A stretch of DNA of 54,651 bases from Xanthobacteraceae bacterium (lineage in GTDB: Bacteria > Pseudomonadota > Alphaproteobacteria > Rhizobiales > Xanthobacteraceae), in assembly GCA_022844485.1 (NCBI GenBank), contig JALHLQ010000026.1, positions 1 through 54,651 of the forward strand. The letters run 5' to 3'. A program made the position numbers and the translations under genes. How positions within the stretch are numbered: position 1 is the first letter of the stretch; each line of letters begins with the position of its first letter. Shown in pieces: positions 22,570-29,716 of this stretch. Below the pieces are notes generated by a model. The model did not search any database. It was not told the origin of the DNA and saw only the letters and a list, made by a program, of their open reading frames with translations.

Positions 22570-23847
22570 ATGCCTATCAAAGAACTGCGCGAGAAGCAGG
22601 CCGCTCTTGTGGTCACTGCCCGCGCCAAGCTGGACGAAATCACCGACGAAACCCCCGAGGCTCGCGCCAAGGAAATCGAGGCCGAGTACGACCGCGTAAT
22701 GGCGGACTACGACCGGCTGGAAGCTCGCGCGCAGCGTGAGGAGGCTCTCGCAGCCCGCGAAGCCGCGATCGACGAGCCCGATCCGCGTCGTCCGACCGGC
22801 GAAGATCGCTCGGTTGAGCCCGGCGCCGAGAAAGACCTGAAGGAACAGCGTGCGGCGGCGTTCCGCGCCTTCATGCGCTACGGCGCCGAGGGTCTTTCGC
22901 CCGAAGAGCGCAAGATCCTGCGCGAAATGCGCACGACCGAGTACATGACCGACGCTGAAAAGCGTGCGCAGTCGACCACGACCACGGCCGGCGGCTATAC
23001 GGTCCCGGAAGGCTTCTCGAACGAACTCGTCGTTTCGATGAAGGCTTGGGGTCCGATGCTCGATCCGGGCGTCACCCGCGAGATCCCCACGGCTTCGGGC
23101 AACCCGATTCCGTGGCCGACGATGGACGACACGGCGAACCAGGCTTATCGCCTCGGCGAAAACGCCCAGGTCACGGGTTCAGACGGCGATCTGGTGTTCG
23201 GGCAGAAGCAGCTCGACGCCTATAAGTACGCCACCGGCGCCATTCTCGTTCCGCAGGAACTCATCCAGGACTCGGCCTTTGACATCGAAGCGCTCGTCCG
23301 TGACGCGATGGCGATCCGCCTCGGCCGCAAGGTCAACTCCGACCTGACGATCGGCGATGGCTCGGGCGATCCGAACGGAATCGTAACGGCTTCGACGAAG
23401 GGCTATGACGCCACCTTGGCTGATGGCATCTCCTTCGATGACCTGATCGAACTGCAGCACTCGGTCGATCCGGCTTATCGTGATGCGCCGTCGGTTCGCT
23501 GGATGTTCAACGACACGACGCTGAAGCTGCTGCGCAAGATCAAGGACAGCGAGAACCGCTACATCTGGCAGCCGGCCGATGTGCGGACCGGCGCGCCGGC
23601 CACCATTCTGGAAAAGCCCTATTCGGTGAACCAGGCGATGGCCAACGTCGCGGACTCGCAGAAGTCGGTCCTGTTCGGCGACTTCAACAAGTACATCGTT
23701 CGCCGTGTCCGCGAGTTCGCGGTGCGTCGTCTGGTCGAGCGCTATGCGGACTACGATCAGGTCGGCTTCATCGGTTTCGCCCGTTACGACGGCGATCTGA
23801 TGGACACCGCCGCGGTCAAGCATCTGCTCCACCCGGCCACGAACTAA
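22570..23847 (+). CDS. major capsid protein (HK97 fold)
   Basis: 425 residues. Residues 1-110 are a charged coiled coil (delta/scaffold domain) likely removed by the protease; the HK97-fold shell follows (TTTTAGGYTVPEGFSNEL, LVPQELIQDSAFDIEALV, RWMFNDTTLKLLRKIKD, LFGDFNKYIVRRVREFAV). Preceded by a 93-bp leader that includes the perfect inverted repeat ACGTCGT-G-ACGACGT (22528-22542). Confidence 0.95.
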   Translation: MPIKELREKQAALVVTARAKLDEITDETPEARAKEIEAEYDRVMADYDRLEARAQREEALAAREAAIDEPDPRRPTGEDRSVEPGAEKDLKEQRAAAFRAFMRYGAEGLSPEERKILREMRTTEYMTDAEKRAQSTTTTAGGYTVPEGFSNELVVSMKAWGPMLDPGVTREIPTASGNPIPWPTMDDTANQAYRLGENAQVTGSDGDLVFGQKQLDAYKYATGAILVPQELIQDSAFDIEALVRDAMAIRLGRKVNSDLTIGDGSGDPNGIVTASTKGYDATLADGISFDDLIELQHSVDPAYRDAPSVRWMFNDTTLKLLRKIKDSENRYIWQPADVRTGAPATILEKPYSVNQAMANVADSQKSVLFGDFNKYIVRRVREFAVRRLVERYADYDQVGFIGFARYDGDLMDTAAVKHLLHPATN

Positions 23848-23855
23848 GATAGGAG

Positions 23856-23877
23856 CGGGGAGGCTTCGGCCTCCCCG
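23856..23877 (+). promoter_or_regulatory. stable RNA hairpin after the capsid gene
   Basis: CGGGGAGGC-TTCG-GCCTCCCCG, a perfect 9-bp stem with a C(UUCG)G tetraloop and no following U-run. More likely an mRNA-stabilising or processing element behind the most highly expressed gene than a terminator. Confidence 0.6.
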
Positions 23878-23885
23878 ACCACCCC

Positions 23886-24164
23886 ATGAAAATTCGTTTC
23901 AAAGACAGCTTTGCCGGTTCGAATGTCGATTGGCAGGCCGGCGAAGTGCGCGATGTGCCCGAGGCGAAGGCGCGGCGTCTGATCGATCGTGGTCTCGCCG
24001 AGGCTGTCTTCGAAGCGAATGATCCAGATGGCGTAGATACAATGCCGTACACCGCTGGCCGGCATGTGGTCGAAGAGACCGCGATCCCGCCGGCGGTGGA
24101 GACGGCCGTGAAGCGCGCGCCGCGCAAGAAGCGCAAAGGAAAGCGCAATGTGGAACGCCCTTGA
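23886..24164 (+). CDS. hypothetical head-region protein (92 aa)
   Basis: MKIRFKDSFAGSNVDWQAGE followed by DVPEAKARRLIDRGLAE, a short fold common in small proteins between capsid and connector genes of siphophages, with a very basic tail (RAPRKKRKGKR). Possibly a minor head protein. Confidence 0.65.
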   Translation: MKIRFKDSFAGSNVDWQAGEVRDVPEAKARRLIDRGLAEAVFEANDPDGVDTMPYTAGRHVVEETAIPPAVETAVKRAPRKKRKGKRNVERP

Positions 24165-24750
24165 GCGGACATCTGCGCCGGGATCGGAGGTCATCACGAC
24201 CGCCGAAGCCAAGGCGCAATGCCGCATCGACCACGATGACGACGACACACTGATCGATCGTCTCATCAAGGTCTCTCGCGAAAAGATCGAAGGTCCGGAC
24301 GGCATCGGCCTGTGCTTCGTTTCGCAGGGATGGCGCATGACGCTGGACTGCTTTCCGGCGCAGATCCGCATTCCAATGGGGCCAGTGCTGTCGATCGACA
24401 GCATCACCTATGTCGACGAGGGTGGAGACACCCAGACGCTCAATTCTTCGCTTTACCAGTGGAGAAAGGATCGCTTCGGCGCCTACATCGCGCCGGCCTA
24501 TGACGAGACGTGGCCGATCACGCGGCGCGTTTACAGCGCAGTCCAGGTGAACTTTACGGCCGGCTTCCCAGGCACCGACGACAGTCCTGTCTCGCTCGCG
24601 AATGTCCCCGAGACGCTGCGGCACGCGATGCTCCTTCTCATCGGCCACTATTACGAAAACCGCGAAGCTGTACTCGCAGGCGAAATGCCGGCGATGCCGT
24701 TCGGCTTCGAAAACATCGTCAATCAGTACCTTGTCGGGCGCGTTGCCTGA
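24148..24750 (+). CDS. head-tail connector protein (gp6-like)
   Basis: 200 residues. TTAEAKAQCRIDHDDDDTLI near the N-terminus and HAMLLLIGHYYENREAV near the C-terminus are the signature helices of HK97 gp6-type adaptors (phage_gp6/DUF3168 neighbourhood). Forms the ring below the portal. Confidence 0.88.
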   Translation: MWNALERTSAPGSEVITTAEAKAQCRIDHDDDDTLIDRLIKVSREKIEGPDGIGLCFVSQGWRMTLDCFPAQIRIPMGPVLSIDSITYVDEGGDTQTLNSSLYQWRKDRFGAYIAPAYDETWPITRRVYSAVQVNFTAGFPGTDDSPVSLANVPETLRHAMLLLIGHYYENREAVLAGEMPAMPFGFENIVNQYLVGRVA

Positions 24751-25444
24751 GTGGTTTCCGGACTGGAGCCGCGACACGGCTGTCGTCGTCGCCTCCGGAC
24801 CGAGCGCCAAGGGCGTGCCGCTCGATCTCGCGCGCGGCCGCGCGAGAGTCATTGCGATCAACGAGTCATGGCGTCTCGCGCCCTGGGCCGACGTTCTCTA
24901 TGCCGCCGATCACCAGTGGTGGCAGAAGGGCAAAGGCTTTCCTGAGTTTCGCGGGCTGCGCGTGGCGCAGGGCGACGCTGCTCCGAAGATGTACCGCGGC
25001 ATCAAACAGGTCGGGCTTGTCCGCACGGGGCAAATCGTCCGCGAACCGAAGGGCATTCTCGCAGCCGGGTCCGATCGTGAGGGTCGGGGCGCTAACTCCG
25101 GATTTCAGGCGCTCAATCTTGCTGTTCAGTTCGGCGCGAAGAAGATCATCCTCGTCGGCTACGACATGCGCGTCGACCTCGGCTTTCACTGGCACGGCCG
25201 TCATCCAGACGGGATGAACAATCCGAACAAAGGCGGGATCGCCCGCTGGGCCAAGGTTCTCGACCGCGCCTCGCGTTATCTGCGCGTCCTCGGCGTCGAA
25301 GTGTTGAACGCGAGCGCCGTTTCCGCGCTGCGCGCATATCCCAAGATCAATTTCGAGGACGTGTTTTGCACATCAACGACAAGCGCCTCGCCGAACATCG
25401 CAAATACGAGCGGGTCTACGGAACGAATGAAAAGTATCGCATGA
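24743..25444 (+). CDS. DUF115/MptE-like glycan or pterin-type transferase
   Basis: About 233 residues; start is uncertain (TTG at 24743, or TTG at 24731), overlapping the connector gene. Motifs: TAVVVASGPSAKG, VIAINESWRLAPWADVLYAAD, NSGFQALNLAVQFGAKKI and ILVGYDMR ... HWHGRHP. These match the Rossmann-like DUF115/MptE family, related to enzymes that add sugars (flagellin/motility accessory) or pyrophosphorylate pterins. First of three genes inserted between head connectors. Substrate unknown. Confidence 0.7.
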   Translation: MPEWFPDWSRDTAVVVASGPSAKGVPLDLARGRARVIAINESWRLAPWADVLYAADHQWWQKGKGFPEFRGLRVAQGDAAPKMYRGIKQVGLVRTGQIVREPKGILAAGSDREGRGANSGFQALNLAVQFGAKKIILVGYDMRVDLGFHWHGRHPDGMNNPNKGGIARWAKVLDRASRYLRVLGVEVLNASAVSALRAYPKINFEDVFCTSTTSASPNIANTSGSTERMKSIA

Positions 25445-25938
25445 AGCAGACGCGCATGGCCGACGCCGTGCGCGATCTCGGGGCGCTGCCGTGCCGCGGT
25501 TCCTATCTCGATGTCTCATGCGGCCGCGGTGAGATGCTGGAAAACGCAGGAAATCTTGGTTTTCAATATGTTCGCGGCACCGAAATAGTGCCGGCGCTGA
25601 TCGACGGCGAGCGGATTGTGCGCGCCGAAGTGCATTCGCTTCCGTTTTCCGACAAGAGCTTCGACGTCGTTTCGATGTTCGATGTGATCGAGCACCTGAT
25701 CCCTGGCGACGACGAACTCGCGTGCCGCGAAATGGCGCGCGTCGCATCCCGTCACGTTCTCATCACGGCAAACAACAAGCCGAGCACGAACAAGGCGACC
25801 GGCGAAGACCTGCACATCAACAAGCGCCCCTACGAGGAATGGGACGCGCTCTTCCGCAAATGGTTTCACGGCGCGAAGGTCGCGTGGCTGAAGGGCCAGC
25901 GGGCCTATGTGTCGGAAGGCTGGCGCGTCGACCTGTGA
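25366..25938 (+). CDS. SAM-dependent class I methyltransferase
   Basis: 190 residues, TTG start, overlapping the upstream gene by 79 nt. Motif I GSYLDVSCGRGEML, acidic residue after strand 2 (GTEIVPALID), and SFDVVSMFDVIEHLIPGDDE as in Methyltransf_11 small-molecule or glycan methylases rather than DNA methylases. Second gene of the inserted trio. Confidence 0.85.
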   Translation: MHINDKRLAEHRKYERVYGTNEKYRMKQTRMADAVRDLGALPCRGSYLDVSCGRGEMLENAGNLGFQYVRGTEIVPALIDGERIVRAEVHSLPFSDKSFDVVSMFDVIEHLIPGDDELACREMARVASRHVLITANNKPSTNKATGEDLHINKRPYEEWDALFRKWFHGAKVAWLKGQRAYVSEGWRVDL

Positions 25939-26738
25939 AAAAGGCGATCGTCGTCGCCCGGCAACGGTCTGAGCATCAGACCGGCTGGGGCACCTCCTTT
26001 GCCCGCGGACTGCGAAAGCATGGATGGGAAGTCGACATCCGCGAGATCTCGGCGGCGGCTGATCTCGTGGTCTTTTGGGGCGTTCGGCGCCAGGACGAAA
26101 TCAAGGCGCAGAAAGCCCGTGGCGGCCGCGTCTGCATTCTCGAGCGCGGATATGTCGGCGATCGGTTTGCATGGACGTCGGTGTCGTTCGGCGGTGGCCT
26201 CAACGGCCGAGGAGAATTCCGAGGCCCGCTCGATGATCCGAGCCGATGGGAGAAGCACTTCGCGCCCCTGATGAAGCCGTGGCGCGGCATTCGGGGTGGG
26301 GCGGCAGTCATACTCGGCCAGGTGCCGACGGATATGTCGGTTAAGGGAGTGGACCTGAAGGCGCATTACGCCGACTGGGCGCGGACGCTGAAGGCGAAGG
26401 GATTCGAGGTCAAGTTCCGGCCTCATCCGAAGGCTGCGGGCGAACGGATCGACGGCGTCGACACGCTGAACCCCGAGCAGCCGATCGAGGATCTGCTGAA
26501 ATCGGTCTCGATGGCCGTGGGGTGGAACAGCAACAGTCTGGTTGATGCGGTTCTCGCGGGCGTCCCGACAGTGTCGATGGACCGGGGTTCAATGGCCTGG
26601 CCGGTGACAGGGCACGCTGTCGAGATGCCGCCGGAGGTGCCGCGGTACTGGTGGGCTGTGGCTCTCGCCTACAAACAGTGGACAGCCGACGAGATGGCGT
26701 CCGGAGCTTGCTGGGAGGCTGTCGGATGCCCTGGGTGA
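25935..26738 (+). CDS. glycosyltransferase-like protein
   Basis: 267 residues, GTG start (GTGA overlap). C-terminal half resembles GT-B type enzymes of capsule/teichoic acid synthesis: KFRPHPKA, then a donor-binding-like GWNSNSLVDAVLAGVPTVSMD. N-terminal half has Rossmann-like strands (KKAIVVARQRSE, DLVVFWGVRR). Third gene of the trio; likely acts on the same substrate as its neighbours, maybe a virion or surface glycan. Exact activity unknown. Confidence 0.65.
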   Translation: MKKAIVVARQRSEHQTGWGTSFARGLRKHGWEVDIREISAAADLVVFWGVRRQDEIKAQKARGGRVCILERGYVGDRFAWTSVSFGGGLNGRGEFRGPLDDPSRWEKHFAPLMKPWRGIRGGAAVILGQVPTDMSVKGVDLKAHYADWARTLKAKGFEVKFRPHPKAAGERIDGVDTLNPEQPIEDLLKSVSMAVGWNSNSLVDAVLAGVPTVSMDRGSMAWPVTGHAVEMPPEVPRYWWAVALAYKQWTADEMASGACWEAVGCPG

Positions 26739-26956
26739 AGTTCTCCGAGAAGTTCGTCTACGTCCCGCCGAAATTTCCGCAGACGGCGATCTCCTACAAG
26801 GCCGGAACGTCTCGGCTTGTGACGCAGGACTGCGCCGAGAAGGCGGTCAAGGCCGGCAAGGGGCGCATCGTGCGCCGTACCGTGAAGAAGGCAGAAGACG
26901 ATGGCATCAGGACAGATGCGCCGGCGGCTGAACTTCCAAGTTCGACAGGCGACTGA
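26726..26956 (+). CDS. small head-region protein (76 aa)
   Basis: MPWVKFSEKFVYVPPKFPQT, then SYKAGTSRLVTQDCAEKAVKAG, a pattern of short proteins found beside head-completion genes, with a basic tail. Overlaps both neighbours. Function unknown. Confidence 0.65.
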   Translation: MPWVKFSEKFVYVPPKFPQTAISYKAGTSRLVTQDCAEKAVKAGKGRIVRRTVKKAEDDGIRTDAPAAELPSSTGD

Positions 26957-27242
26957 CGACGGCTACGGCAATCCGGTCTCCGGTGATTTCGCCACGCAGT
27001 TCACGGTCGATGCGCGCGTCATGCCGCGCAAGGGATCGGAGCCGATCATCAATCAAAGGCTCCAAGGCGTGCAGCCTGTTTCCATTACGGTGCGGTCCTC
27101 GACTGAGACGCGGCAGATCACGCCGGCGTGGAGGGCAGTAGACAGCCGGGACGCGACGAAGATTTACAACCTTCGGACAGCAGTTGCCGACGAGAAAAAC
27201 CGCTTTATCGAAATCCTGGCAGACGACGGCCCCGCGACGTAA
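26901..27242 (+). CDS. head-tail joining / closure protein
   Basis: 113 residues. RLNFQVRQATDDGYGNPVSG, DARVMPRKG, ITPAWRAVDSRDATKIYNL, FIEILADDG: the all-beta SPP1 gp16/HK97 gp7-type head-closure fold. Completes the neck after packaging. Confidence 0.88.
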   Translation: MASGQMRRRLNFQVRQATDDGYGNPVSGDFATQFTVDARVMPRKGSEPIINQRLQGVQPVSITVRSSTETRQITPAWRAVDSRDATKIYNLRTAVADEKNRFIEILADDGPAT

Positions 27243-27619
27243 TGGCGAAGGTGACGGGCCTCGACAGGCTGAACGCGAAGATCAAGCGGCTCACGCCCGA
27301 GACGAAAAAGGAACTGATGGCGGCTCTGCACAAGGGCGCCGACGAACTTGTCGCGATGCAGAAGCGGCTAGTCGAGGTCGACTCCGGCGATCTGCAGGAC
27401 AGCATCGAAAAGGTGCCCGGCCGCCACGAACTCGCGCTTAAAGTTCAGGCGGGTGGTCCGAAGGCCTTTTATGGGCGCTGGCGCGAGTTTGGTACTCCGA
27501 ACGCCCCGGCGAGCCCGTTTTTCTTTGTTGCATACAGAGCGCTCCGCAAGCGCATCAAAAGCCGCGTCACCATGGCGTCGACGAAGGCCGCAAAGAAGGT
27601 CGCAGGTAACGGCAAATGA
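27242..27619 (+). CDS. HK97 gp10-like tail component
   Basis: 125 residues, TAATG overlap. VTGLDRLNAKIKRLTPETKK, VDSGDLQDSIE, FYGRWREFGTPNAPASPFFF are diagnostic of the HK97 gp10 family, a minor neck/tail component acting before tail joining. Confidence 0.92.
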   Translation: MAKVTGLDRLNAKIKRLTPETKKELMAALHKGADELVAMQKRLVEVDSGDLQDSIEKVPGRHELALKVQAGGPKAFYGRWREFGTPNAPASPFFFVAYRALRKRIKSRVTMASTKAAKKVAGNGK

Positions 27620-28053
27620 GCGATCCTTCTCTCGCAATACAAGGCGCGCTTGTCGCTGCGCTGAAAGCCGATGCCTCGCTCAGGGCGCTCGTTTCAGATC
27701 CGGTGCGTGTTTACGACCGCGTTCCTGAGAACCCGACATATCCCTATCTGCGCGTTGGGCCTGGGCAGACCACGGGCGACGATAATTCGTGCTGGAACGC
27801 ATCCGAGGTTTTCGCTTCGGTCGACGTGTTTTCGACGGAGCCTGGTTTCCCGCAGTGCAAGCGAATTGCCGCGCATGTGCGGCGGGTGATGAAGCAGGAG
27901 TTTGTGCTGAACGATGAAGGATCGCCGCCCGCCCCGGCGTTCCTGCTGGTCGAGGCCGAATTCATCACCGATCGTTTTCTGGATTCGCCGGATGGCCTGA
28001 CGAGCCATGCGGTCGTTGAGTTTCGATATCTCGTCGATCACCCGAAGAACTGA
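27616..28053 (+). CDS. tail terminator / completion protein (DUF3168)
   Basis: 145 residues. LAIQGALVAALKADASLRAL, VYDRVPENPTYPYLRVG, ASVDVFSTEPGFPQCKRIA are typical of DUF3168 tail-completion proteins that cap the tail tube. Confidence 0.9.
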   Translation: MSDPSLAIQGALVAALKADASLRALVSDPVRVYDRVPENPTYPYLRVGPGQTTGDDNSCWNASEVFASVDVFSTEPGFPQCKRIAAHVRRVMKQEFVLNDEGSPPAPAFLLVEAEFITDRFLDSPDGLTSHAVVEFRYLVDHPKN

Positions 28054-28054
28054 C

Positions 28055-28681
28055 ATGTCGTCGACGCGGGTGATGAGAAAGCGCGCCCAGCGGCGCGCGG
28101 CCGGCATTCCGCAAATCGGCGACGCGATGCAGTGCGCCGATTGTCGAGTCTCATTCGAGAAAGCGCGCCCACGACAGAGGTTCTGTCCTGCATGCGGCGA
28201 TGAACGCCAGCATCAGCGGTTCAAAAAGTGGCGAGAGAAAAACCCTGACAAACGCCGCGCTATCGTTGCGGCGGGCGACGCGCGCCGGAAAGCGTGTCCT
28301 AAGCGACAAGCGGCGCAGCGTACTTATTCATCCCGAAGAAGCCTTAAGAGGTCGTCCGACCCGAAACTCCGCCTTGATCACCGCGTCAGCCAAATGGTGC
28401 TTTTTTCGTTGCGTGGCGGAAAGGCGGGACGGACGTGGCAAAGCATTCTTGGTTTCAATCTCGACGAACTTACGCTGCACATTGAGCGTCAGTTCGAAAA
28501 AGGGATGTCTTGGAAAAACATGGGCGATTGGCACATCGATCACATCGTGCCGAAGGCTTCGTTTTCGTATGCGTCCGAAATCGACGACGAATTTAGGGCG
28601 TGCTGGTCGCTGACCAATCTTCGCCCGATGTGGTCGAAAGAAAACATGAAAAAGGGCGCGCGACGAACGCTCCTGATCTGA
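28055..28681 (+). CDS. free-standing HNH homing-type endonuclease
   Basis: 208 residues starting MSSTRVMRKRAQRR. N-terminal zinc finger (CADCRVSF ... FCPACGDERQ), central basic region, and C-terminal HNH core MGDWHIDHIVPKASF ... CWSLTNLRPMWSKENMKKG. It interrupts the otherwise uniform tail operon between the tail terminator and tube genes and carries its own terminator, and its codon use and Lys/Ser content differ from its neighbours, all as expected for a mobile homing endonuclease. No intron seen. Confidence 0.85.
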   Translation: MSSTRVMRKRAQRRAAGIPQIGDAMQCADCRVSFEKARPRQRFCPACGDERQHQRFKKWREKNPDKRRAIVAAGDARRKACPKRQAAQRTYSSRRSLKRSSDPKLRLDHRVSQMVLFSLRGGKAGRTWQSILGFNLDELTLHIERQFEKGMSWKNMGDWHIDHIVPKASFSYASEIDDEFRACWSLTNLRPMWSKENMKKGARRTLLI

Positions 28682-28690
28682 TCTGAAACG

Positions 28691-28712
28691 CGCCGCCTTC
28701 GGGCGGCTTTTT
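28691..28712 (+). terminator. intrinsic terminator behind the homing endonuclease
   Basis: GCCGCC-TTCG-GGCGGC stem-loop followed by TTTTT. It sits in the middle of the tail operon, so the downstream tail genes must rely on readthrough/antitermination or a local promoter. Confidence 0.85.
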
Positions 28713-28725
28713 GCTGGAGAATGAA

Positions 28726-29169
28726 ATGGCGCTTCCCACGACCATCAAGGGCACTCAGCTCTACATCAAGATCGGCGACGGAGCCTCGCCGGAAGTCTTC
28801 GCCCATCCGTGTCTCATCAATTCCGAGCGCGGCGTCACCTTCCGCTCGTCGACGAACGACGTCGTGGTGCCGGACTGCAGCAATCCGGACGATCCGGCAT
28901 GGCGCCAGCTCGTCAAGGATGCGCTGTCGGTCGGCCTGACCGGTGCCGGCGTTCTCGACAACGTCCTTCTGACAATCCAGGCCTACACGGCCTGGTGGAA
29001 GGGCGACACGGGCAAGAATGTTCAGGTCTGGCTCGGGACCGTCGGTTACTGGGAAGGCTCGTTCAAGCTGACCGAATTCGAGATCACCGGCGAGCGCAGC
29101 AACAAGGCGCAGGTCTCGATCACGCTCGAAAGCGATGGCGAGATTTCCGACTTCACGTCGGGCGCCTGA
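28726..29169 (+). CDS. major tail tube protein
   Basis: 147 residues from MALPTTIKG with a GGAGA ribosome binding site. Beta-rich sequence TQLYIKIGDGASPEVFAH, TGAGVLDNVLLTIQAY, YWEGSFKLTEFEITGE as in TP901-type tube proteins. Polymerises around the tape measure. Confidence 0.9.
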   Translation: MALPTTIKGTQLYIKIGDGASPEVFAHPCLINSERGVTFRSSTNDVVVPDCSNPDDPAWRQLVKDALSVGLTGAGVLDNVLLTIQAYTAWWKGDTGKNVQVWLGTVGYWEGSFKLTEFEITGERSNKAQVSITLESDGEISDFTSGA

Positions 29170-29561
29170 TGAGCCGCGACGGACGCATTGAAATCGACTG
29201 GGGCGGCGATCTCCGGGCCTTCCGTCTGGACATCGACCGCCTCATTGCCCTGCAGGACGCTACTGGTTCTGGCCCCTACGACACCATGACCCGGCTTTCG
29301 ACCGGGCGATGGTTCATCCGGGACATCACCGAAACGCTTCGCCTGGCCCTCATGGGCGGCGGGATGGAGGGCAAGAAAGCCCTCGATCTCGTAAGGGAAA
29401 CGGTTCAGGCCGGATCCATTCTGCAGCATGTCCAGACAGCGCAGGCCGTTCTCATGGCTGCGCTTATCGGCGATCCGGCAGAACCTGTGGGAAAAAAGGT
29501 GCCGGCGGCGGAGACGGACGACTCTCCGCGGCCGGCCTCTACGGAACCGGAGCCGTCCTAG
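29169..29561 (+). CDS. tail assembly chaperone, short form (GTA gp10-like / G analogue)
   Basis: 130 residues. RIEIDWGGDLRAFRLDIDRL, ALQDATGSGPYDTMTRLSTG and RDITETLRLALMGGG match the gene-transfer-agent gp10 family placed between tube and tape measure. A -1 shift at 29489-29495 would extend it into the next frame (G/GT arrangement). Confidence 0.9.
   Translation: MSRDGRIEIDWGGDLRAFRLDIDRLIALQDATGSGPYDTMTRLSTGRWFIRDITETLRLALMGGGMEGKKALDLVRETVQAGSILQHVQTAQAVLMAALIGDPAEPVGKKVPAAETDDSPRPASTEPEPS
29489..29495 (+). promoter_or_regulatory. programmed -1 ribosomal frameshift site
   Basis: Heptamer G-GGA-AAA in the zero frame (reading GTG GGA AAA AAG), a canonical X-XXY-YYZ slippery sequence. Shifting back one base continues in the frame that encodes the second chaperone domain. 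Confidence 0.85.
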
Positions 29562-29713
29562 GCTTCACGCCTGAACAGACCGGCAGGATGTCGCTCTGGG
29601 AATTTGCCGCCTGTGTCGACGGCTATTCCAGGGCAAATGGCGGCGGGTCGTCACTACAGCCGCCGACCGACGAAGAATTCGAAGCGATGAAGCGCGCGCA
29701 CGGAGACGCCTGA
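29495..29713 (+). CDS. frameshift extension of the tail assembly chaperone (T part of GT)
   Basis: 72 residues read after the slip (KGAGGGDGRLSAAG ... GFTPEQTGRMSLWEFAACVDGY). The GFTPEQ-x-GRMSLWEF motif belongs to the GTA tail-chaperone (DUF2376-like) family normally fused by frameshift. The combined protein would be 181 residues. Without the frameshift this stretch has no good start codon or ribosome binding site. Confidence 0.85.
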   Translation, partial: KGAGGGDGRLSAAGLYGTGAVLGFTPEQTGRMSLWEFAACVDGYSRANGGGSSLQPPTDEEFEAMKRAHGDA

Positions 29714-29716
29714 TTT

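Noticed and set aside
23856..23877. Intrinsic terminator after the capsid gene
   Set aside because: Very stable stem but no U-run follows, and the downstream head genes need transcription.
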